Of a stretch of 64,000 nucleotides of DNA, positions 57,499 to 64,000 are shown in pieces. Location of the stretch: assembly GCA_947259415.1 (NCBI GenBank), contig CAMYMI010000003.1:114461-178460 (forward strand), in the 5' to 3' direction. Position numbers and translations under genes: made by a program. How positions within the stretch are numbered: the stretch's first letter is position 1; the number at the start of each line of letters is the position of its first letter. Under the pieces are notes generated by a model that did no database searches, was not told the origin of the DNA, and worked only from the letters and a program-made list of their open reading frames with translations. Source of the stretch: an uncultured Ectothiorhodospiraceae bacterium. Lineage in GTDB: Bacteria; Pseudomonadota; Gammaproteobacteria; UBA9214.

Positions 57499-58881
57499 TC
57501 AGATGACACCGATCGCATTCAAAAAGACGATGGCCACGGCAACCGGTGTGATGTAGCGCACCAGGACGCGCCATGATCTGTAGAAGAAACCATCACCCAT
57601 GGCCAGTTCGTCCACGCTCGACTCGCGCTTCATCATCCAGGCGGCAAAGACAGCGATCAACAGCCCGCCGAGCGGCAGCATGATGTTGGCGGTCAGGTAG
57701 TCAAGCAGGTCGAAGATCGTACTTTCCGCGAACACCGGAATCATGGACAAGGGTTTTACCTCAGACCAGATGTTGAACGAGAACACCGTCAGCAGACCGA
57801 CCAGCCAGGTGGTAAACCCCGCCAGTCCCGCGGCGTAGATCCTGGTCATGCCCAGATTCTCCACCATCCAGGCGACAGCCGGCTCGATCAGCGAGATCGC
57901 CGAGGTCCAGGCGGCGAATACCAGCAGCACGAAGAACAGCATGCCGAAGAAGGCGCCGCCATCCATGTGGCCGAAGGCAATCGGCAGGGTCTGGAAGATC
58001 AGTCCGGGACCGGCAGCGGGCTCCAGGCCATTGGCAAACACAATGGGGAAGATCGCCATACCGGCCAGCAGGGCCACCAGCGTGTCCATGACGGACACCG
58101 CGATTGAGGTCTTGGCAATCGAGGCGTTATCCGGCAGGTAGGAGCCGTACACCATGATCGCACCCATGCCCAGACTCAGGGTAAAGAAGGCATGGCCCAT
58201 GGCAATCAGCACACCATTGGCGGTAATCTGGCTGAAATCGGGTTCAAACAGGAAATCCAGCCCCTGTTGAAAGGAGCCGCTGTTCCAGGCATAGCCCACC
58301 AGCAGCAGCAGCAGTACGAACAACATCGGCATCAACAGGCGCACCGCACGTTCCAGGCCGCTTTGCACACCACGCCCGACAATGACCATGGTCATCACCA
58401 TGAAGATGGTGTGCCAGGCGAGCAGGCGCTCGGGTTCGTCCACCAGGTTGGAGAAGATGCTCTGCACCCCGTCGGCTGTCAAACCGGTAAACAGGCCGCT
58501 GCCGGCACGGAACACATAGGCCAGCGCCCAGCCTGCGATAACGCTGTAATAGGACAGGATCAGGAAGCCGCCGACCACACCGGCCCAGCCGAGCAGGCGC
58601 CAGTGCGGACTGACATGTTCCTCGGCGGCCAGGGTACGCATCGTGTTGATCGGGCTTTGGCGACCGCGGCGGCCGATCAGTACCTCGGCCATCATGATGG
58701 GGATGCCGATCACGGCGATGCACACCAGGTAAACCAGCACGAAGGCGCCACCGCCGTTCTCACCGGCGATGTAGGGAAACTTCCAGATATTCCCCAGCCC
58801 CACGGCCGAGCCGGTTGCGGCCAGAATGAAGACAAACCGGTTGGACCACTGGCCGTGAATTGATTTCCGCTCTGTCGGCAT
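57499..58881 (-). CDS. Sodium-dependent transporter, NSS/SNF family
   Basis: The 460 residues have the LeuT-type pattern. TM1 has [20 protein letters not shown] with the unwound Na+/substrate site, [20 protein letters not shown] follows, and about 12 helices are predicted. It imports an amino acid or similar solute with sodium; the substrate is not clear. The ATG at 58881 (AGGGG about eight bases upstream) is chosen over a GTG at 58908. It lies between ratA and smpB, where it interrupts their usual adjacency. Confidence 0.9.
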   Translation of the reverse strand: MPTERKSIHGQWSNRFVFILAATGSAVGLGNIWKFPYIAGENGGGAFVLVYLVCIAVIGIPIMMAEVLIGRRGRQSPINTMRTLAAEEHVSPHWRLLGWAGVVGGFLILSYYSVIAGWALAYVFRAGSGLFTGLTADGVQSIFSNLVDEPERLLAWHTIFMVMTMVIVGRGVQSGLERAVRLLMPMLFVLLLLLVGYAWNSGSFQQGLDFLFEPDFSQITANGVLIAMGHAFFTLSLGMGAIMVYGSYLPDNASIAKTSIAVSVMDTLVALLAGMAIFPIVFANGLEPAAGPGLIFQTLPIAFGHMDGGAFFGMLFFVLLVFAAWTSAISLIEPAVAWMVENLGMTRIYAAGLAGFTTWLVGLLTVFSFNIWSEVKPLSMIPVFAESTIFDLLDYLTANIMLPLGGLLIAVFAAWMMKRESSVDELAMGDGFFYRSWRVLVRYITPVAVAIVFLNAIGVI

Positions 58882-58995
58882 GAAAAATACCCCTGGCTTC
58901 GATGGCACGGGAATTGTCCGTTAAATGGCGTACCACCTCAACCGCGAATAAATCGGGAGGGGACCGGCAATGAAAGGGATTGTTATACTGCTGAT

Positions 58996-59478
58996 ATGGC
59001 GAAAAAGAAGAAAACCGGATCCAATCAACCCTCGAGCACCATTGCACTCAACAAAAAAGCGCGTCACGACTATTTCATCGAGGAACGCTTCGAGGCCGGG
59101 CTGGCGTTGCAGGGCTGGGAGGTCAAGAGTCTCCGCGAAGGCCGGGTGCAGCTGGCGGAGAGTTACATCCTTGTCAAGAACGGCGAGGCCTGGCTGCTCG
59201 GCAGCCACATCACGCCGCTGGTCACCGCCTCGACCCACATCAAGCCGGACCCGACCCGTACCCGCAAGCTGTTATTGCATCGCCGCGAGCTGGACAAACT
59301 CATCGGCGCCGTCGAACGCAAGGGCTATACCCTGGTTCCGCTGGCACTATACTGGAAAAAGGGCCGCGCCAAACTGGAAGTCGCCCTGGCGCGCGGCAAG
59401 CAACGTCACGACAAGCGCGCGACTGAAAAGGCGCGCGACTGGGAACGCGAGAAGAGCCGGATCCTGCGCCATCGCTGA
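58996..59478 (+). CDS. smpB: SsrA-binding protein SmpB
   Basis: This 160-residue protein has [34 protein letters not shown], and a basic tail starting about residue 130 ([13 protein letters not shown]). It delivers tmRNA to stalled ribosomes. No ssrA gene is visible in the 66 bases after it. Confidence 0.96.
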   Translation: MAKKKKTGSNQPSSTIALNKKARHDYFIEERFEAGLALQGWEVKSLREGRVQLAESYILVKNGEAWLLGSHITPLVTASTHIKPDPTRTRKLLLHRRELDKLIGAVERKGYTLVPLALYWKKGRAKLEVALARGKQRHDKRATEKARDWEREKSRILRHR

Positions 59479-59544
59479 AGCCACGTATCCCCGCTCCCGG
59501 CATGCGCAGTGGAGTGAAGGCTCACATCACGCCAGGGCCCGGGA

Positions 59545-60330
59545 TCATTCGACGGGCGCAGCACCCCGGGGCGCTGACTCCCCGTCTATATCCTGATTAC
59601 GCTGTTCCAGTGTGGCGATCAGGCCGTCCAGGCCCTGTTCACGGATAATGTTCGAAAAGCTTGAACGGTGTGTCGTCACCAGGCTGACCCCCTCGATCAC
59701 CACATCGTAAATCTTCCATCTGTTATCCCGTTGCAACATGCGAAACTGCACATGCACCAGCGGCCCCTGTGGCTGTTCGATACGGGCCTCGACCTCCACA
59801 TTGCGGGGGTTCTGGGTCGTGCGTAGCGGCAGGTAACGAATGGTCTGGTCCTGGTAATTGGCGCGGGTGACCGACGCGAGGTAGGTCCTGATCAGCAGTT
59901 CCCTGAATTGATCGGCAAATACCTGGCGCTGTCCCGGCGTCGCATTGCGCCAGTGTTTGCCTAGCACCCACTGCGACAGGGCCAGGAAGTCCACGTGAGG
60001 CACCACCAGTTCGTCGGCCAGCTCACGCAGCCGTGCCGGGTCATCGAGTATCGCAGGATCCTGTCTGACGACCTCCATTACACGATCAGTCATTTTCTGC
60101 AACACCACCTGCGGCCCCGGATCTGCATAGCCGGTCTTGCCGGCAACCAGCAATGTAGCCACTAACGCGATGCCGATCAGCGGCCGCAGACGATCGCGGA
60201 ACACATCCTGCCAGTAGGCGACCAGACAGGCGTACGCAGATGTGTTTTCGGTTATTTCAGACAAGGGAATGACCTGACACCCTGTTCGAGCATTGCATTG
60301 ACTGAAATACGTTCTCTTGCTCCGGGTCAT
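59545..60330 (-). CDS. MlaC/Ttg2D-type phospholipid-binding protein, orphan
   Basis: 261 residues from an ATG with AGGAG four bases upstream. A hydrophobic segment (PLIGIALVATLLVAGKTGYA) lies only at about residues 50-69, so the family-like signal peptide would fit better with the GTG at 60204 (VFRDRLRPL). The mature part matches MlaC: VRQDPAILDDPARLRELADE, LALSQWVLGKHWRNATPGQR, and WKIYDVVIEGVSLV. MlaC carries phospholipids across the periplasm. No other mla genes are here. Confidence 0.82.
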   Translation of the reverse strand: MTRSKRTYFSQCNARTGCQVIPLSEITENTSAYACLVAYWQDVFRDRLRPLIGIALVATLLVAGKTGYADPGPQVVLQKMTDRVMEVVRQDPAILDDPARLRELADELVVPHVDFLALSQWVLGKHWRNATPGQRQVFADQFRELLIRTYLASVTRANYQDQTIRYLPLRTTQNPRNVEVEARIEQPQGPLVHVQFRMLQRDNRWKIYDVVIEGVSLVTTHRSSFSNIIREQGLDGLIATLEQRNQDIDGESAPRGAAPVE

Positions 60331-60533
60331 GGCGCTCCTGCCAGAATGGTCTATTGTTATTTATAGACTATCGTAATCTTTGTCATCCGATTGGATTCTT
60401 TCTACAGGGTCGTCCGGGTTCGGCGACGCACTACTCGGTTTTTTATCTGATCTAATAATAGAGGTAGACAAACCCGGGAAGATATTGGACCTTGTATCTA
60501 TTAAAGTCCATGACTCATCATTGAGGTTTTAAC

Positions 60534-60839
60534 ATGAAGGTATTTATGCTGTACACAGGCAGCGGACCACTGGTGATCCTGACCTCTCACGAGAACATCG
60601 AGGATCCGGCATTACTGGAAAAGCTGGGCGCCAAAGGGGTGGAGAAATTCATCGCCTTCCAGATCCCCTATGAGCTTGCAGAACAGCGCTATGGCGGGCA
60701 TTTCACGGTCGTCAGGAATGACCTGGGCGAGACCGACGACCTGCGGGTGCTCGACTACAACGGTGAGCGCGCCATTAAACTTTTCCGGTTCGATGAACTG
60801 GGGGAAGAAACCCGGCACGAATCCATCAACCAGTCCTGA
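60534..60839 (+). CDS. Conserved small cytosolic protein of unknown function
   Basis: 101 residues with no signal peptide or membrane helix. Readable stretches are VFMLYTGSGPLVILTSHENI, GVEKFIAFQIPYELAEQRYG and DDLRVLDYNGERAIKLFRFD. I recall similar uncharacterised proteins from other gammaproteobacteria but no function. It is 44 bases before the Mut7-C gene, which suggests one unit. The AT-rich 200-base gap before it should hold the promoter. Confidence 0.7.
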   Translation: MKVFMLYTGSGPLVILTSHENIEDPALLEKLGAKGVEKFIAFQIPYELAEQRYGGHFTVVRNDLGETDDLRVLDYNGERAIKLFRFDELGEETRHESINQS

Positions 60840-60883
60840 GCCGGAATGCCCTCGCTTCAGGTCAACAGCTGCTGATTGCAGTG

Positions 60884-61717
60884 ATGGGTGACGATATTGC
60901 TAACGGGTCCGGGACCGCTCGCTCCGGCCAGGCAGCGTCCGGAGGGATATCGGTTGCGCAGTTTCGTTTCTACGAGGAACTGAATGACTTCCTGCCCGCC
61001 AAGTACCGCAAGACCGACTTTACCCATACCTTCACGCGGCGCGCCTCCATCAAGGACATGATAGAGTCGTTCGGCGTCCCGCACACCGAGGTGGAACTGA
61101 TCATCGTCAATGGCCGCAGCGTTGACTTCTCGCACATCGTCACGGATCAGGACCACATCAGTGTCTACCCCATGTTCGAGAGCCTCGACATCCGCCCACT
61201 GCTGAGACTGCGCCCCGCTCCCCTGCGCCAGCCCGCCTTCGTGCTCGACACCCAGTTGGGACGGCTGGCGCGCTACCTGCGACTGCTGGGCCTCGATACC
61301 CTGTACCGTAACGACTACAGCGATGACGGGATCGCACACCTGGCAAGCGAACAACGGCGTACTCTGCTGACCCGCGACCGCATGCTGCTGCACCGCAGCA
61401 TCATCACGCACGGTTATTTTGTGCGTGCGACCGACCCACTAAAACAGGTAGGCGAGGTGCTACAACGCTTCGATCTCTACAACGATATCAAGCCGCTGAG
61501 CCGTTGCATTCGCTGCAACGGAACGCTCACCGAGGTGGAGAAGGACGCCGTCATCGACCGCCTCGAACCGAAGACCCGGCGCTACTACAATCATTTCCGC
61601 ATCTGTCCTGACTGCGATCAGGTCTACTGGGAAGGCAGCCATTTCCGCAAGATGATCGGGCTGATCGACGGCTTCAGACGGAAGCGTGATCATGATGACC
61701 TGAACGAGGTATGGTAG
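60884..61717 (+). CDS. Mut7-C RNase-domain protein with N-terminal ubiquitin-like domain
   Basis: 277 residues. Residues about 24-105 (AQFRFYEELNDFLPAKYR ... HISVYPMFE) fit the Mut7-C ubiquitin-like domain. Residues about 115-270 fit the Mut7-C RNase (PIN-like) domain, with FVLDTQLGRLARYLRLLGLD, the acid in LLTRDRMLL, and a zinc ribbon CIRCNG and CPDCDQVYW. It is probably a cytoplasmic RNase; the natural substrate in bacteria is unknown. The exact start is uncertain (GTG at 60881 or ATG at 60884). Confidence 0.85.
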   Translation: MGDDIANGSGTARSGQAASGGISVAQFRFYEELNDFLPAKYRKTDFTHTFTRRASIKDMIESFGVPHTEVELIIVNGRSVDFSHIVTDQDHISVYPMFESLDIRPLLRLRPAPLRQPAFVLDTQLGRLARYLRLLGLDTLYRNDYSDDGIAHLASEQRRTLLTRDRMLLHRSIITHGYFVRATDPLKQVGEVLQRFDLYNDIKPLSRCIRCNGTLTEVEKDAVIDRLEPKTRRYYNHFRICPDCDQVYWEGSHFRKMIGLIDGFRRKRDHDDLNEVW

Positions 61718-61744
61718 GGGCCATTGCCAACAGGCGAAGAGTTT

Positions 61745-61963
61745 ATGGCAGGAAAACTCAAGGAACCCATGGTCATCACGGATTACCGGCAGGAGCCGGT
61801 GTGTATCCTGCCGGTCGGCTTCTATTTCGATGACGCACGCTGGGAGATGATCTGGGCGCGCTTCGACGAGAAGGGGGAAGCATTGACCCGCGCCGACCTG
61901 ATAGAGATGTTTCCGGATGAGGCCGTGTTAAGAACAACCGGCGCAAGACCTGCGAAGGACTGA
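61745..61963 (+). CDS. Small hypothetical protein
   Basis: 72 residues (AGKLKEPMVITDYRQEP, CILPVGFYFDDARWEMIWAR) with acidic character and no membrane segment. I do not recognise the family. GAAGAG lies just before the ATG; an in-frame TTG 21 bases earlier is less likely. It follows the Mut7-C gene by 27 bases and probably shares its transcript. Confidence 0.6.
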   Translation: MAGKLKEPMVITDYRQEPVCILPVGFYFDDARWEMIWARFDEKGEALTRADLIEMFPDEAVLRTTGARPAKD

Positions 61964-62114
61964 GTGCTTCATCACAAGCGCCCGTTTCGGCGCAAAACAA
62001 ACAGCCGTTACGACAGTTACTGACAGCCTGGTCCGAATACAGTTGCAGCCAGTTCTATTGCTATGACTGACAACTCAAATCGGTGAGCGTTGAAGCTCTC
62101 GTCCTGTGGAAGGA

Positions 62115-62144
62115 ACCGCCGCCGGCCTATTTGCCGACGGCGGT
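62115..62144. terminator. Hairpin between convergent genes
   Basis: ACCGCCGCCGG pairs with CCGACGGCGGT (one mismatch) across TATTTG. It lies 150 bases after the small hypothetical gene and 33 after the cytochrome stop on the other strand. There is no good T-run, so it may only mark transcript ends. Confidence 0.4.
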
Positions 62145-62176
62145 GTCACCGCTTTCTATCGATATCGCAGCCCGAA

Positions 62177-63484
62177 CTATCTCAACAACATTCTTTTCCC
62201 GACGTCAGAGCGTCCCGCACAACTCATGATCGCTCCATGCCGCCAGCCTCTGAGGCCCAGAGGCCTGATCGCCTGAGTCACACAGCGGACATAGCGTCCA
62301 TGATTTTTCACCCCAACCTCACAGACATCGATCCGATCAGAGATGCAACTGCCATCCGAAAGCTGATTCGGCACGCCTGAGTCGCACCCCTTGATCATTA
62401 CCGTCGCTGTCGGGCATTCGCCCGCGGCTTTCGTCGTGGTGGTGGTCGTCGTCGGCGCGGTCGTGGTGGTCGTGGTCGCTGCCGTCGTGGTGGTCGTGGT
62501 CGCTGCCGTCGTGGTGGTCGTCGGCGGTGCCGTGGTCGTCGTGGTCGTCGGCGGCGCGGTCGTCGTCGTGGTCGGCGGCGCGGTCGTGGTGGTGGTCGTC
62601 GGCGGCGCGGTCGTGGTGGTGGTCGTCGGCGGCGCGGTCGTCGTCGTGGTCGTCGGCGGCGCGGTCGTCGTCGTGGTCGTCGGCGGCGCAGTCGTCGTCG
62701 TGGTCGTCGGCGGCGCAGTCGTCGTCGTGGTCGTCGGCGGCGCAGTCGTGGTGGTGGTCGTCGGCGGCGCGGTCGTCGTGGTGGTTGTCGGCGGCGCGGT
62801 CGTCGTGGTGGTCGTGGTGGTCGTCGTGGTGGTTGTCGGCGTGCAGTCCGTATCATTCCCGTCGCGGTCAAGATCGCCGTCGTTGTCCAGCCCGAAGCTT
62901 CCAAAAAACAGATCAGCGCATGGATCAATGCTCAGTGCAACAAAAGCCGGCGACGGTACATCCTCGCCAACCGGGGTGGTATCGGCAGTGTGGCAGGTGG
63001 CGCAGTTGGTCACGCCCGCATTTGCATGGTGTGCCCGCAGGCCGTCACCGGTATTCGGCACCGCACCGGCACCACCGAAAGGTCCGTCCGTACCGGTTTC
63101 GTCCTCGGCGCGCCCATGACAGTCGGTACAGGCCCTGCCGGTCGTTGAAGCCCCGATAGTCACCCCCGATGCCGCAGCTCCGGAGTGACAATCGGTGCAA
63201 AGCAGACCCACACCAAAATTCAAGTGTCCATCCATCAGGGTCATATTCCAGGGTACGGCATCGGCATCTGGCGTGGTCGTGTTGGAGGTGTAATCCCCAC
63301 TATTAAAGACCCCGTGGCAAGTCGCACAGTTACCGGTGTTGTTGGCCTGATCGGAGTAGTAAGTGTCGTAGGCCGATGCCGGTGGAACCGAGGCCAATCC
63401 CAATAACAGCCCGCCTAGAACCGCGGCGGCGAAGCGGCCGGCTCGATGCAGGAGGGTTTTCAGGTGAATGATTGTTGTTTTCAT
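62177..63484 (-). CDS. Secreted tetrahaem c-type cytochrome with Thr/Ala/Pro linker
   Basis: 435 residues. A signal peptide (about 1-38, cleaved after PPASA) is followed by four CxxCH haem motifs: CATCH 53-57, CTDCH 96-100, CTDCH 119-123, CATCH 161-165. An Asp-rich GLDNDGDLDRDGNDTDC segment (199-214) looks like a calcium loop. Residues 217-351 are almost only T, A and P in TTTTTTAPP units. The last 84 residues form a Cys-containing module (GCDSGVPN, GSCISD, KNHGRYVRCV, SCAGRSD). It should be exported and haem-loaded in the periplasm, perhaps displayed outside. Redox partner unknown. The ATG at 63484 has GGAG seven bases upstream. Confidence 0.88.
   Translation of the reverse strand: MKTTIIHLKTLLHRAGRFAAAVLGGLLLGLASVPPASAYDTYYSDQANNTGNCATCHGVFNSGDYTSNTTTPDADAVPWNMTLMDGHLNFGVGLLCTDCHSGAAASGVTIGASTTGRACTDCHGRAEDETGTDGPFGGAGAVPNTGDGLRAHHANAGVTNCATCHTADTTPVGEDVPSPAFVALSIDPCADLFFGSFGLDNDGDLDRDGNDTDCTPTTTTTTTTTTTTTAPPTTTTTTAPPTTTTTTAPPTTTTTTAPPTTTTTTAPPTTTTTTAPPTTTTTTAPPTTTTTTAPPTTTTTTAPPTTTTTAPPTTTTTTAPPTTTTTAATTTTTTAATTTTTTAPTTTTTTTKAAGECPTATVMIKGCDSGVPNQLSDGSCISDRIDVCEVGVKNHGRYVRCVTQAIRPLGLRGWRHGAIMSCAGRSDVGKRMLLR
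62432..62838 (-). repeat. Tandem repeats coding for the TTTTTTAPP linker
   Basis: About 405 bases made of 27-base units (with 24-base and A-A variants near the distal end) coding for Thr runs broken by AlaProPro. Synonymous codon changes between units (ACC/ACG) show that the protein sequence is maintained. Repeat number may vary between strains or be wrong in a short-read assembly. Confidence 0.85.
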
Positions 63485-63822
63485 TAGTCTTCTCCGTTTG
63501 AACACCGGTAATAATCAGCGAGCCGGCAGGCCGGCTTTTGCCTGCCAAAAAAAGCTATTGCCCCAACCCACCTATCCTCTGGACTGGTTCGTTTCTTCTA
63601 CACGATAAATCATAGCAAAGCCAGTATGTAAGGCAACAGACTTGGGGCTATTGACTACCGGCAGAATAGGTAGCTTTTTCAGTAATATAAATAATCTTAG
63701 TATATGTTAATTAATCTATCTCGATTAAGGCAAGCGCCTTGTCGCTGCAGGTATTGCGATTGTCGAAGCCTCGCTGCTTGAGTAAAAAACAAAGCACTGC
63801 CCCACCTGCGTGACCTTACTGT
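63485..63822. other. Intergenic region before the cytochrome gene
   Basis: A 338-base gap. It holds a GC-rich inverted repeat (AGCCGG-CAGG-CCGGCT then TTTTG, about 63522-63541) and an A/T-rich stretch at 63600-63730 that probably contains the cytochrome promoter. No gene is seen. Confidence 0.5.
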
Positions 63823-64000
63823 TCAGGGCGTATCGTGCTGGCCATCGTGATCCAGGTCATCGTCATGGAACCCGTCTCTGTCGAGATCGTCGTCGTGGAA
63901 CCCGTCACGATCCAGATCGTCGTCGTGGAACCCGTCCCGGTCGAGGTCATCGTCATGGAACCCGTCACGATCGAAATCGTCATCATGGAAACCATCGTGA
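63823..64000 (-). CDS. C-terminal end of an Asp/His-rich tandem-repeat protein (partial)
   Basis: The minus strand is open from the right window edge to TGA at 63823-63825, giving 58 residues. They consist of ten-residue units DRDGFHDDDL repeated about five times, ending DHDGQHDTP. DxDG spacing resembles calcium-binding repeats of secreted proteins, and the histidines could bind other metals. At DNA level the period is 30 bases with many synonymous changes. The start and any signal peptide are outside the window. It lies upstream of the cytochrome gene on the same strand. Confidence 0.72.
   Translation of the reverse strand, partial: HDGFHDDDFDRDGFHDDDLDRDGFHDDDLDRDGFHDDDLDRDGFHDDDLDHDGQHDTP

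Noticed and set aside
62432..62838. Possible CRISPR-like array because of regular repeats
   Set aside because: Units are adjacent without spacers and code for a continuous Thr/Ala/Pro linker.
62391..63119. Val/Gly-rich (VVVVVVGGA) plus-strand frame
   Set aside because: It is the reverse reading of the TTTTTTAPP repeats; only the minus strand has a signal peptide and haem motifs.
63839..64000. Possible CRISPR-like array with 30-base period
   Set aside because: No spacers; the period is ten codons of an open frame with synonymous differences.

Overview
The window is a GC-rich gammaproteobacterial chromosome segment. The gene order is the backbone shared by Pseudomonas-like and Chromatiales-like genomes: hrcA-grpE-dnaK-dnaJ, dapB-carA-carB-greA, yhbY/rlmE-ftsH-folP-glmM-tpiA-secG-tRNA-Leu(GAG), initiator tRNA-rimP-nusA-infB-rbfA-truB-rpsO-pnp, fur/bamE, and rnfH-ratA/smpB. 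A free-living respiring bacterium is likely, perhaps from a sulfur-oxidiser-like lineage. The lineage is inferred from gene order and protein style only, because no search was run.

Layout. Positions 1-8600 hold the end of an FGGY kinase, cysZ, an HAD phosphatase-aminotransferase pair, dksA with a histone-like N-terminal extension, gluQ, acs and a YheT-type hydrolase. Positions 8600-17300 (minus strand) are the transcription/translation operon, headed by an initiator tRNA. Positions 17400-32060 (minus) are a complete 14-gene nuoA-N set for proton-pumping NADH dehydrogenase, placed between the tRNA-Leu and tRNA-fMet genes. Positions 32300-39000 (minus) are cell-envelope and housekeeping genes. 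Positions 39500-46400 hold yhbY, a DUF4149 membrane protein, greA, carAB and dapB. Positions 47000-52400 (minus) are the heat-shock operon, with a CIRCE operator before hrcA and a sigma-32-like promoter before dnaK. Positions 52500-59500 hold nadK, recN, a wrecked nadA-like remnant, fur, bamE, rnfH-ratA, an NSS transporter and smpB. Positions 59500-64000 are the least conserved part: an orphan mlaC, two small unknown genes around a Mut7-C RNase gene, a secreted tetrahaem cytochrome with a long Thr/Ala/Pro linker, and the end of an Asp-rich tandem-repeat protein.

Two patterns cut across the window. First, at least seven loci carry copies of a short palindrome-forming repeat (core like ACCGCAAAGACGC), and a second repeat, beginning GCCGAGCATCGCAG, is present in three copies. 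Second, four normally essential or core genes (pnp, nuoK, nuoG, ftsH) are broken by small indels although everything around the lesion is perfectly conserved. This points to assembly or sequencing error more than to real decay, and each case is listed so it can be checked against reads.

The best candidates for new biology are the tetrahaem cytochrome with its neighbouring Asp-rich repeat protein, and the histone-tailed DksA. No complete undescribed defence or mobile system is visible.
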